A stretch of 64,000 nucleotides of DNA from Phycicoccus elongatus Lp2 (GTDB taxonomy: Bacteria; Actinomycetota; Actinomycetes; Actinomycetales; Dermatophilaceae), in contig NZ_HF570956.1 of NCBI RefSeq assembly GCF_000367525.1, forward strand, positions 1,111,896 to 1,175,895, given 5' to 3'. Made by a program: the position numbers and the translations under genes. Numbering within the stretch: position 1 is the first letter of the stretch; the number at the start of each line of letters is the position of its first letter. Below the pieces are notes generated by a model. The model was given only the letters and a program-made list of their open reading frames with translations, was not told where the DNA came from and made no database searches. Of this stretch, positions 8,442-16,093 are shown one piece after another.

Positions 8442-9134
8442 TCACTCGTCCAGGGAGCCGGGGGAGCGCCGCCGCTGCTGGACGCCGAGGACGAGCAGGA
8501 GCTCGGCCACGGCATACGTGGCCATGACGGCGACCGACAAGGGCCGGCTCTCCCATCCGCGGAACGCGCCGAGGGCGATCAGCGAGTCCGAGAGCATGAA
8601 CACGGCGCCGCCGACGCCGGTCAAGGTGTTGACGCCGGTGGCGAGCACGGCCATGACGGTCAGCGTCGCGCCGTAGACGACGACCGGCACGAGGAGCGAG
8701 CCGGCCCCTCCGGCGCACGCGAGGACGAGACCGACGAAGGCCACGGCATACGCTGCGACGAGGCCGCGCCGCCGGCTGAGGATGCTCTGCCTGCGGAACG
8801 GCAGGAAGCCCACGATGAAGGCGAGCTGAGCGAGGAGGAAGGCGCCGACCATCGCGAGGAAGGATGCGGACTGCGGGACGAGGTCGGGCAGTAGGTCGCC
8901 AAGCCACGAGAAGCCGAGCGCAACGAGCGTGGCGGTGCGCAGCCGGGGGAGCGGGCGCCGTCCGCGCGGGGCGAGGGTCAGCAGGACGACCACGAGGGTC
9001 GGCATGAGCAGCCATTGGGTCAGGTTGGAGAGGGTTTCGTGGGTACTTCCCACGGCCACGACGTTGGTCACGGCCAAGAGGCCGTATGCCGCGAGGGTGG
9101 CGCGGCTGTTCGACGAGCTCGCTGACGACTTCAC
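8442..9134 (-). CDS. YhhN family membrane protein (lysoplasmalogenase-like)
   Basis: A 230-aa protein made almost wholly of hydrophobic segments, about seven or eight membrane helices, matching the YhhN/TMEM86 family. Members cleave the vinyl-ether bond of lysoplasmalogens; activity here is inferred. The conserved family stretch GFSWLGDLLPDL lies in the first third and MLSDSLIALGAF near the end. The GTG at 9132-9134 is the best start, ten bases after the relE stop; the frame is open further upstream but that part overlaps relE and is unlike the family. Confidence 0.8.
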   Translation of the reverse strand: MKSSASSSNSRATLAAYGLLAVTNVVAVGSTHETLSNLTQWLLMPTLVVVLLTLAPRGRRPLPRLRTATLVALGFSWLGDLLPDLVPQSASFLAMVGAFLLAQLAFIVGFLPFRRQSILSRRRGLVAAYAVAFVGLVLACAGGAGSLLVPVVVYGATLTVMAVLATGVNTLTGVGGAVFMLSDSLIALGAFRGWESRPLSVAVMATYAVAELLLVLGVQQRRRSPGSLDE

Positions 9135-9144
9135 CCGGGATCGA

Positions 9145-9435
9145 TCATCGGCGATAGGCGTCGCGACGGTGAACCACAGAGACGACCTCGATGACGAGGC
9201 GGTGTTCGAGGATCCGGTAGAGGACGCGGTACTCGCCTCGCCGTGCTGACCACAGCGGCGCCAACGGCTCACGCAGGGGCTTACCGACGCGGTGGGGATC
9301 GGTGCGCAGCGGGCCAGCGATGAACTCGAAGGCGGCCGCAGCGACCGCTTCGGGCAACAGCTCCTCGAGGGCTCGGCTTGCGCTTCGGGTCAGGACGACG
9401 TCGTACCCGCCTTCCTCGCCTAGGTCCGTACTCAA
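9145..9435 (-). CDS. RelE/ParE family toxin
   Basis: A 96-aa RelE-fold toxin. It shows the family path: an N-terminal strand (YDVVLTRSASRALEEL), the DPHRVGKPLREPL turn, the basic segment LWSARRGEYRVLYRI, and the C-terminal VVSVVHRRDAY with the usual histidine-arginine pair. RelE toxins cleave mRNA in the ribosome. The start is TTG and overlaps the antitoxin stop as TTGA, so the toxin is coupled to its upstream partner. Confidence 0.88.
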   Translation of the reverse strand: MSTDLGEEGGYDVVLTRSASRALEELLPEAVAAAAFEFIAGPLRTDPHRVGKPLREPLAPLWSARRGEYRVLYRILEHRLVIEVVSVVHRRDAYRR

Positions 9436-9716
9436 GATTGGAGGCGTCCGCGCCGCAGCATCGCTGAGCGGACCTCATCCAATGATGAGGTCCGCCCGGC
9501 GTCGAGGTCGTCAAGCCCTTCCTTAAGGGCCTGCACCTCCTCGGCGCGACTGAGGACGTCGACGGTCTCCAGCAGGGCGTCGTAGTCCTCAGCGCTGAGA
9601 AGCACGACGGCCCGGTCACCGTTGCGGGTGACTTCGAACCGCTCGTGAGTGGCCACCGCGGACTCCACGAGCTTGGAAAGGTTCGCCCGAGCGTCAGCGA
9701 GGGACAGAGTCGTCAT
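9432..9716 (-). CDS. Phd/YefM family antitoxin
   Basis: A 94-aa antitoxin upstream of relE. The N-terminal DNA-binding half reads LADARANLSKLVESAV and RFEVTRNGDRAVVLLSAEDYDALLE, typical of Phd/YefM; the acidic C-terminal tail would wrap the toxin. ATG at 9714-9716, only seven bases after a good -10 box, suggesting a leaderless transcript. Proteins of this family usually repress their own promoter, which here would be the one at 9724-9751. Confidence 0.88.
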   Translation of the reverse strand: MTTLSLADARANLSKLVESAVATHERFEVTRNGDRAVVLLSAEDYDALLETVDVLSRAEEVQALKEGLDDLDAGRTSSLDEVRSAMLRRGRLQS

Positions 9717-9723
9717 GTACAAA

Positions 9724-9751
9724 ATTCTAGCGTAACTGCTGTGCTCGGCAA
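9724..9751 (-). promoter_or_regulatory. Promoter of the phd-relE operon
   Basis: On the minus strand TTGCCG (9746-9751) and TAGAAT (9724-9729) are separated by 16 bases, a good sigma-70-type pair. The -10 box ends seven bases before the antitoxin ATG, so the transcript would begin at or next to the start codon, a leaderless arrangement common in actinobacteria. Confidence 0.55.
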
Positions 9752-10140
9752 GCCCGTCCGGCCACCGGGTCGCTACGCGAGGAGTACGCCACGCATGGAC
9801 TCGCCCCAGCAGCATCCAGCCGAGTCGGTAAGCCCGACACTTTAGGGGCTCTTCGCCGTTGAGTGTTGGGGTGAGCGCGACGCGCCTCGGGCCGCAGTGA
9901 TTCAGCTGATGCAATACGTGGACTACTAACTGACATAATGTGGCTTATCGGCGTTTAAACAACGGGAGTTTCACTAGATGCGAGAACTCCCTCTTCGTCG
10001 GGCTGTGCGGGTCAGTGCAGGTCAGCGCCGGTTTCCTTTGGCGGTGACGCCTCGAGCCCGCCTGTCCCGTTGCGGCCTCCGCGCAGGTCGTCGTAGGTTA
10101 TCTGCATTAGATGCAGGTTTCCACGGGTGTGAGGTGCATC
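9752..10140. other. Non-coding stretch between the antitoxin and the integrase
   Basis: About 390 bases with no convincing gene. The part from about 9900 to 9990 is clearly richer in A and T than its surroundings and includes a GTTTAAAC octamer near 9954. This is where a promoter or one attachment end of the recombinase module would be expected. No tRNA and no clear direct repeat matching the other side of the module was found by eye. Confidence 0.4.
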
Positions 10141-11268
10141 GTGCAGGGAGTTCCGGGCTTCGTCCCTCGGGTCCTCCGAGACCCCGATGTCGGGCTGTTC
10201 CGAGCCGAAGATCGCGTATTCGAGGCGATGCTCGACGGCTGGAAGGCTCAGATGTTGGCGCGCGGCTTGACCGTCCAGACGATCGAGGGTCGTTGCCGCG
10301 TCGTACAAAAGTTCCAGGAGTACGCCGGGACTTTCCCGTGGACGTGGCGCCCCGTCGACCTCGACGACTACATGGCGGAGCGACGCTCGGGCGAGAAGCC
10401 GATCAGCCTCACGACGCTGCGCTCGGACAGCAACGCAATCGCGATGTTCTGCGCGTACACCGCCTCGCCGACGTACGGCTGGGGCGAACTCTGTGAGCAA
10501 ACGTTCGGCGACGTCCCCGCACAGATCGCCTTCGACTGGAACACCCCGCGCCACACCACCGACGACGCCGTGCCACCTGGACGGCGCGCGTTCAAGAAGA
10601 AGGAACTGCAGCAACTCTTTGACCACATGGACGACCTCGTCGACCGCGAGTACGCCGCCGGCAGCAAGCGGTGGCTCCAAGCGCTGCGCGACTCGATCGC
10701 CTTCAAGGTCTGCTACGCCTACGGATTGCGGCGCCGCGAGGTGACCATGCTCGACGTGCACGACTTCGGGCCGAACCCCTACGTGCCCGAGTACGGCGAG
10801 TTCGGGGCAGTCACGATCCGGTGGGCCAAGGGCACCGCTGGATCAGGACCGCGCCGAAGAACCGTCTTGACCGTCCCGGAGTTCGAGTGGGTCGTGGACC
10901 TGCTCAAGTTCTGGATCCACGAAGGCGGTCGCGATCAGTTCCCCACTGCCGACCGCTCCCCTGCCCTGTGGCCCAGCGAACGAGCTGACCGAATCCGCCT
11001 GGGCAGTCTCGGGGACTCCTTCGCCGCAGCGCGCGCCGCAGTGGGCCTTCCGAAAGAGCTCGGCCTGCACTGCCTGCGCCACTCCTACATCACCCACCTC
11101 ATCGAGGCCGGCTACGACCCAGCGTTCGTCCAGACCCAGGCCGGTCATGCGTACGCCTCGGTGACCAGCGTCTACACATCGGTTGGTGACGACTTCAAAC
11201 AGAAGACGATCCAGAAGTTGATCGCCCGCCGCATCGCGCGACCCGAGGAAACGAATCCTGATGACTGA
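10141..11268 (+). CDS. Tyrosine recombinase / integrase (catalytically complete)
   Basis: A 375-aa phage-type integrase. The N-terminal core-binding domain covers about residues 20-110 and the catalytic domain about 140-360. All expected active-site residues are visible: the first arginine in YGLRRREVTML, a lysine in IRWAKG, H310 and R313 in LHCLRHSY, H336 in QAGHAYAS, and Y345 in SVYTSV nine residues later. GTG 10141 is preferred because GAGG lies seven bases before it; an in-frame ATG at 10111 has no such site. It is the first gene of a tight three-gene operon and overlaps the next gene by eight bases. Confidence 0.9.
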   Translation: MQGVPGFVPRVLRDPDVGLFRAEDRVFEAMLDGWKAQMLARGLTVQTIEGRCRVVQKFQEYAGTFPWTWRPVDLDDYMAERRSGEKPISLTTLRSDSNAIAMFCAYTASPTYGWGELCEQTFGDVPAQIAFDWNTPRHTTDDAVPPGRRAFKKKELQQLFDHMDDLVDREYAAGSKRWLQALRDSIAFKVCYAYGLRRREVTMLDVHDFGPNPYVPEYGEFGAVTIRWAKGTAGSGPRRRTVLTVPEFEWVVDLLKFWIHEGGRDQFPTADRSPALWPSERADRIRLGSLGDSFAAARAAVGLPKELGLHCLRHSYITHLIEAGYDPAFVQTQAGHAYASVTSVYTSVGDDFKQKTIQKLIARRIARPEETNPDD

Positions 11269-11611
11269 GCAACGCCGCATCGGCTACAAGTGGAACCTGC
11301 GCACTGTCATGGCGCAGCGGAACCTGTGGAAGAGCACCGAACTCATGCCACTGCTCAGATCGCGTGGCATCAACCTGTCCGAGAGTCAGGTCTATCGACT
11401 TGTCACCGGCACCCCTGAGCGCATTCCAGCGCGCACGTTCGCAGCCCTGTGCGACATCCTCGACTGCGAGCCCAACGACCTGTTCGAGCCCTATGTCGAG
11501 ATGCGCGCTGCCCGGACGGCGAACGCGCCGAAGCGCCCCGAGGACCTCGGCTTGACCCCCGGCAGCCCTGTCGCGCGGCGGGTTCGCATCGTCCAGGACG
11601 ACGATGGCTAG
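11261..11611 (+). CDS. Small XRE/Cro-type regulator of the recombinase module
   Basis: A 116-aa protein with one helix-turn-helix of the Cro/C1 type (about residues 15-80): LMPLLRSRGINLSESQVYRLV followed by RIPARTFAALCDILDCEPNDLFEPY. That second part is the usual end of the HTH_26-like fold. The tail is basic and short. It overlaps the integrase by eight bases (ATGACTGA) and the next gene by eight bases (ATGGCTAG). The position between two recombinase genes suggests it controls the module or helps assemble the recombination complex; that is inference. Confidence 0.85.
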   Translation: MTEQRRIGYKWNLRTVMAQRNLWKSTELMPLLRSRGINLSESQVYRLVTGTPERIPARTFAALCDILDCEPNDLFEPYVEMRAARTANAPKRPEDLGLTPGSPVARRVRIVQDDDG

Positions 11612-13067
11612 GCCCCGCAGGCAGAGCGACCCAAACCAGTGGCCCGTCCCCTGCTGCCGTTGCGGTGAGCATCACCAAATCGCCGCGAAATGGCCGGACG
11701 GGGGCGTGTGCGGGTACTGCTATCAGCAGGCCAAACGGACGACGGGCATCTGCGCCTGCGGCCACGAGGGAGTCCTCCCAGGCCGCATCGACGGGCAGCC
11801 GGCCTGCAAGAGATGCTCTGGCGTCAAACTCAACATCGAGTGCAAGACCTGCGGCGCCGAAGGCGAGCTGTACCGCGCCGGCCGATGCTGGTCCTGCGAG
11901 CTGGCAGCAGTCGTGGATCAGTTGCTGACCAACCCTGACACGGGCGTCATGGCTGACGAACTGGTTCCAGTGGCGGCGGCGCTGAAGTCAATGAAGCGAC
12001 CCAACAGCGGACTGACCTGGATCAGGCAGCGCCACGTCACGGACTTGCTCAAGGAACTGGCAGTGTCACAGACGATCACCCACGAGTTGCTCGACGACCT
12101 ACCCGGAGCAGACCGCACCCGCAACTATGTCCGCGGCCTGCTCGTGGAGCACGGCGTCTTGCCGCGCCGCGACGAACTCGCCGCTCGCTACGACGACTGG
12201 GCTACCGGCGCACTCGAGCGCGTGACGACTGTCGAGCACCAGACCGTCCTTCGCCGCTACATTCACTGGCATCACCGGCGCCGCATGAACGAGATGGAGA
12301 CCGTGCCGCGGGGAACCTTCCTGCGAGCGAAACAGATTGTCACGATGGCTGCAGAGTTCCTCAACTGGCTCGACAGCTGCGGCGTCACCCTCAAAGACCT
12401 CCGACAAGAGCATCTCGATGCTTGGCTCGCCGATGGGCCCAGCACCCGCAGGATCATCGACCGCTTCCTCCCGTGGGCGATCAAAGGTCGGCTCGTCGAC
12501 CCCGAGCTCATTATCAAAGCGCACCGCCGCGGCACCAGCCCCAAACTCTCCAAGTCCGAGCAGGACTCAGCAGTCGAGCGGGTGGTCCACACGGACGAAC
12601 TGAACATTCGCGACCGGGCCGCCGCAATCCTGGTCATCGTCTTCGGCCAGCACATCGAGGACGTCGTACAATTGACCTGGGACAACGTAACCGTCACCGA
12701 CGACGTCGTCACCCTCCGGCTGGGAAAGACGACCTTCGCACTCCCCTCCCCCCTGGACGAGCCCCTCCGCCAACTCGCGGCTACCCCCGGCAACGGCCTG
12801 ACCGCAGCGCATCCGAACAGCAACTGGGTCTTCCCGGGCTACTCCCCCGGCCAACATATCCACGGAGCCAGCCTGCGCAACCGCCTCAAGACCATCTTCG
12901 GCACCCGATCAGCACGCCTCGGGACCCTCCACGAACTCACCAAACTCGGACCCATCCCGATCATCGCCGACGCGCTCGGATATCACCCAGCGACCATCGA
13001 GCGCCACGCCATCGGCTCAGCCAGCGTCTATTCCCAATACATCGCAGCCAGACGCCAGTTGGGATGA
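11604..13067 (+). CDS. Zinc-ribbon protein with a degenerate tyrosine-recombinase domain
   Basis: A 487-aa protein. Residues 1-100 hold three CxxC-type pairs of pairs (C17/C20 with C36/C39, C50/C52 with C68/C71, C80/C83 with C95/C98), likely three zinc ribbons. The rest resembles a recombinase: a helical core-binding region (about 200-280) and a catalytic-like domain. Where an active enzyme has GLRxxE it has GQHIEDVVQLTWDNV, and where HxxR is expected it has HELT. GYHPATIERHA and SVYSQYIAAR mimic the last histidine and tyrosine. Both arginines are therefore gone, which predicts a DNA-binding or architectural partner of the active integrase. Confidence 0.75.
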   Translation: MARPRRQSDPNQWPVPCCRCGEHHQIAAKWPDGGVCGYCYQQAKRTTGICACGHEGVLPGRIDGQPACKRCSGVKLNIECKTCGAEGELYRAGRCWSCELAAVVDQLLTNPDTGVMADELVPVAAALKSMKRPNSGLTWIRQRHVTDLLKELAVSQTITHELLDDLPGADRTRNYVRGLLVEHGVLPRRDELAARYDDWATGALERVTTVEHQTVLRRYIHWHHRRRMNEMETVPRGTFLRAKQIVTMAAEFLNWLDSCGVTLKDLRQEHLDAWLADGPSTRRIIDRFLPWAIKGRLVDPELIIKAHRRGTSPKLSKSEQDSAVERVVHTDELNIRDRAAAILVIVFGQHIEDVVQLTWDNVTVTDDVVTLRLGKTTFALPSPLDEPLRQLAATPGNGLTAAHPNSNWVFPGYSPGQHIHGASLRNRLKTIFGTRSARLGTLHELTKLGPIPIIADALGYHPATIERHAIGSASVYSQYIAARRQLG

Positions 13068-13087
13068 GCGCCCTCGGTCAAGGGCGC
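13068..13087 (+). terminator. Hairpin directly after the recombinase module
   Basis: GCGCCCT (13068-13074) and AGGGCGC (13081-13087) form a perfect 7-bp stem with a six-base loop, starting at the base after the stop codon. There is no T-run, so it may be a weak terminator or a structured recombination end. Confidence 0.45.
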
Positions 13088-13231
13088 ATCCTCGCGTCAC
13101 CTGATCGTGCTCGGCATCCTGCGGGGGGCTCTCGCACTCAGCGGCATGACAGAGCGTTCGGCGCCTCTGGCCTGTTGCCGCCAAGCAAGACACGCCTTTC
13201 GTTTCTTGCGTTTTGCGTTTACGCTTGGATC

Positions 13232-13657
13232 ATGAGTCAGACGACCAACCAGGCGATAAGCAGCCCAGACGCTGAGCGAGTGCGTGCGGCACTGATACGG
13301 CCGGGCGCTGTCCTTCGCGTCGGCTCCGAGAGTCTGGAAGTGACCGAGCCCTTCAGGCGGGCGATCCTCACGGTGATCGATGAACTTGCGGCGGGCCATG
13401 ACGTGGCTGTCACTCGACTTGACTCATTCGTCACCACGGGACAGGCGGCTGAGCTCCTTCACGTCAGCCGACCAACGGTTGTGAAGATGTGTGATGACGG
13501 TCTGCTCGAGTTCGCGCAGCCGGGTTCGCACCGGCGGATCAGCCTGGCGTCGATCAACCGGTTCATTGAGTCAGCTGCCGTACGCCGGGCGGCCGGAATG
13601 GCCGAGTTCGAGCGGACGGCAACGGGGAGCGACGATCAGGTCGTTTCGACCAGGTGA
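13232..13657 (+). CDS. Excisionase-type DNA-binding antitoxin
   Basis: A 141-aa protein. Residues 1-68 form a small helical-plus-strand region; residues 70-118 are a MerR/excisionase-type helix-turn-helix (FVTTGQAAELLHVSRPTVVKM, then GSHRRISLASINRFIE). Proteins of this build are common antitoxins upstream of PIN toxins, as here, where the stop and the PIN start share GTGA. The ATG is six bases after a TACGCT box, and the region just before it holds repeated TGCGTTT and the palindrome GCGTTTACGC, a plausible autoregulatory operator. Confidence 0.8.
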   Translation: MSQTTNQAISSPDAERVRAALIRPGAVLRVGSESLEVTEPFRRAILTVIDELAAGHDVAVTRLDSFVTTGQAAELLHVSRPTVVKMCDDGLLEFAQPGSHRRISLASINRFIESAAVRRAAGMAEFERTATGSDDQVVSTR

Positions 13658-14646
13658 GTCGGAGAGCAGTCCTGGACGCTTGCGTTCTCGTTCCATACAA
13701 CCTCGCCAGCCTTCTTCTGACCTTGGGTGAGAGAGAACTTCTGGAGCTGAGGTGGAGTGACGAGATCCTGGAGGAAACCCGCCGGGCGCTCACTGGCAAA
13801 CTCGATCTCGACCCAGAGCGGGCAGACCGGCGCCTGAACGCGATGCGGCAAGCCTTCCCTGAAGCCGCTGTCGTCGGCTTCGAGCACCTCATCGAGGAAC
13901 TCGAGTGCCATCCCAAGGACCGGCACGTCCTCGCGGCAGCCATCGCCAGCGACGCCGATGTCATCGTGACGTTCAATCTCGATGACTTCCCGGATTCTGC
14001 ATGCCGTCCCTACGGCGTGAAGGCTGTGCATCCTGAGGACTATCTGCTCGAGTTGCTCGCACTTGACCGAGAGCCAACCGTGGCGGCAGTTCGTGCAGAC
14101 GCCGCGCGTCGGAGCAATCCGGTTGCCAGCCCATCCGAACTCTTGGCTTCGCTGGCCACGACAGTGCCGACGTTCGCGAACATGGCCAATCAACTCCTTG
14201 AAGAGGACGGGCCTTTCAGCGATTTCCCCGCCTACGTGACGGCGGACCCCGACGACTCGCCGTTGGCTGCGCTGACGCAGGGTGCCAACCTCACAGAGCC
14301 CCTTCAGGTTGCTGCCCTTTGGTGGCTCGCCGTGCTCGATCCCCGTCAGCACCATGAAGAACTGACGTGGCTGACACACGCTCCTGAAGCCTGGGGCGAC
14401 TTCCAGTGGGCCACAGACCTCCTCACCGACATGTCCATCGCGTCCAAGGTCTACTACGCCGTCGACCGACCAACCGAGATAGCGGTTGTGCGGTTCGTGC
14501 CGGAGGTTGTCGGCACCGCCCAGACCTTCGCCTCATTCAACATCCGCGGAATGCTCTTCCTGACGCTCTGTCGCTACCCAGATGGCTCATGGCGCGCGTG
14601 GGGACTGGGTCCACGGATGGTTTCCGCTCGGACCGTCCTGAGCTGA
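13654..14646 (+). CDS. PIN-domain toxin with an extra C-terminal domain
   Basis: A 330-aa protein. Residues 1-185 match PIN_3-type RNase toxins: D8 in VLDACVLVP, acidic residues at E40/E41, D89 in PKDRHVLAAAI, and D110/D111 in TFNLDDFP, the expected metal-binding set. Known relatives mostly end near residue 190. Here about 140 more residues follow without a break (FSDFPAYV, then LTEPLQVAALWWLAVLD, ending GSWRAWGLGPRMVSA). I do not recognise that domain; the last 60 residues look like an alpha-beta sheet fold, perhaps NTF2-like. The GTG start overlaps the antitoxin stop by four bases. Confidence 0.78.
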   Translation: MSRRAVLDACVLVPYNLASLLLTLGERELLELRWSDEILEETRRALTGKLDLDPERADRRLNAMRQAFPEAAVVGFEHLIEELECHPKDRHVLAAAIASDADVIVTFNLDDFPDSACRPYGVKAVHPEDYLLELLALDREPTVAAVRADAARRSNPVASPSELLASLATTVPTFANMANQLLEEDGPFSDFPAYVTADPDDSPLAALTQGANLTEPLQVAALWWLAVLDPRQHHEELTWLTHAPEAWGDFQWATDLLTDMSIASKVYYAVDRPTEIAVVRFVPEVVGTAQTFASFNIRGMLFLTLCRYPDGSWRAWGLGPRMVSARTVLS

Positions 14647-14845
14647 CCAGCAGGGGTGACCGGACCGCATCGTGACCGTGACCCTTCGCATGCTGGCAAA
14701 TCCGGAGGGCCCCCTTGCGGCAGAGTCGGACGTCCTGACGGCGCGGGTGTTCGCCGAGCGGCACCCGGGGTGTTTCCGCACCACGAGGAATATCGTCGGC
14801 ATGCGAGGTCGCTGTCCGCGACCGATCTCTGGCCAAGGAGCAACC

Positions 14846-15544
14846 GTGACCGACAGCGACTACGACGACTTCGCCGAAGCCTATGCACGGCAGAACGAGA
14901 CCGGTCTCTTCAACGCCTACTACGAGCAGCCCGCCATGTTGAGGCTCGCCGGCGACGTGCGTGGTCGTCGGATCCTTGATGTCGGATGTGGCTCCGGGCC
15001 CACGATCGCCAAGCTGCGCGAAGCCGGCGCCGACGTGTCCGGCTTCGACCGAAGCGCCGGAATGATTGGATTCGCGCGCGAGCGACTGGGCCAGCACGTT
15101 GACCTTCGAGTCGCAGACTTGGCCGACCCGTTGCCCTACGCGGACGCTGAATTCGACGACGCGATTGCCTCCCTCGTCCTCCACTACCTCGAGGACTGGG
15201 CAGGGCCTCTGACTGAACTTCGACGTGTGCTAAAGCCCGGCGGGCGACTACTGGTCTCTGTCAACCATCCCGTGATCTTCCCGGTCGTGTACCCCGACTC
15301 TGACTACTTCGCCATCACCAAGTACACCGAGGACTACGACTTCGCTGGCCACAAAGTGTGGCTGACCTTCTTCCACCGGCCGTTGCACACCATGACCGAC
15401 TCGTTCAGCGCCGCCGGCTTCAGGATCACTTCAATCAGCGAGCCGCCGCCAGCACCTGACACGCCGATCGAACTTCTGCCGGACGGACTGGAGCCGGGCA
15501 AGTCGTTCCTCTGTTTCCTCTTCTTCCTCCTCGAGGCCAACTAG
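14846..15544 (+). CDS. Class I SAM-dependent methyltransferase
   Basis: A 232-aa methyltransferase of the Methyltransf_11 type. The SAM-binding motif is ILDVGCGSGPTIAKL, followed by FDRSAGMI, then ASLVLHYLEDW and LKPGGRLLVSVNHP. The GTG at 14846 is chosen for its AAGGAG site six bases before; in-frame starts further upstream (14672) have no family similarity. The substrate is not predictable, though the small-molecule type is more likely than a DNA or RNA enzyme. It stands alone, about 200 bases after the PIN gene. Confidence 0.83.
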   Translation: MTDSDYDDFAEAYARQNETGLFNAYYEQPAMLRLAGDVRGRRILDVGCGSGPTIAKLREAGADVSGFDRSAGMIGFARERLGQHVDLRVADLADPLPYADAEFDDAIASLVLHYLEDWAGPLTELRRVLKPGGRLLVSVNHPVIFPVVYPDSDYFAITKYTEDYDFAGHKVWLTFFHRPLHTMTDSFSAAGFRITSISEPPPAPDTPIELLPDGLEPGKSFLCFLFFLLEAN

Positions 15545-16093
15545 TCTCCACGCCGCGTTCCTCGGACACTCGACCAGCGCTGATTCAAGCCATGAGTCTG
15601 GCTCCCGCACATCGGCAGATGAGGGATGTCACGCCGGCTGTCTGAGGCAGACGATCTCCCGACGCATACACGATGCGCACACCGGTCGCTGGCACGGAAG
15701 TCGCAAATCGTCCCAAGGCTGTTGGGACGATTCTTGATGGTGGCTAGTTGCAACTCGATGGACGGCTACTCCCGGCTCATGAACTCCCGTTCTCACCAGT
15801 TGATGCTATGAAGGACATTTAGACGCGTAACCCCAGCAACTTCGCCTCACAGTCCATGGTGGATGCCTTGTCAACACCTTGTGCGGTCTGCGACAAACAT
15901 CCCGCGGAATCTGGCCCGATCGCGCCTACCTTGACAGCAGACCTGCCGCAAGCCAAGAACGCGTCGCCGCAATTCGCTTTGTCCGTCCGGGCCGGTCCGG
16001 CGCCGTTTCCCACCCCCCATCACCAGATCGAGCGGTCAAGACAAGCAACCTCCGACATGCCAGGAAGTTTCAGATGACTGATACTGTCTGGTC
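15545..16093. other. Intergenic region between the methyltransferase and the FAD monooxygenase
   Basis: About 550 bases without a gene I can support; short frames in it have no family features. It contains the 11-bp hairpin at 15706-15732 and, shortly after it, the perfect palindrome AGTTGCAACT (15746-15755), which could bind a MarR-type dimer such as the one encoded downstream. The last 30 bases before the monooxygenase ATG (16065-16093) probably hold its promoter, with GATACT near 16080 as a weak -10 candidate. Confidence 0.4.
15706..15732. repeat. Perfect 11-bp inverted repeat (hairpin)
   Basis: AATCGTCCCAA and TTGGGACGATT pair perfectly around the five-base loop GGCTG. It lies about 160 bases after the methyltransferase stop. 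It could be a bidirectional terminator lacking a strong T-run, or a binding or recombination site; nothing decides between them. Confidence 0.5.

Noticed and set aside
14672-14845. Upstream extension of the methyltransferase frame
   Set aside because: The GTG at 14846 has the ribosome site and the conserved start; the extension has no similarity to methyltransferases.
15856-16077. A 73-codon plus-strand frame with a CxxC before the monooxygenase
   Set aside because: No ribosome site, no family pattern, and rich in proline and alanine; treated as intergenic.
16065-16093. Possible MarR operator just upstream of the monooxygenase
   Set aside because: Only four base pairs of symmetry; too weak to report as a site.
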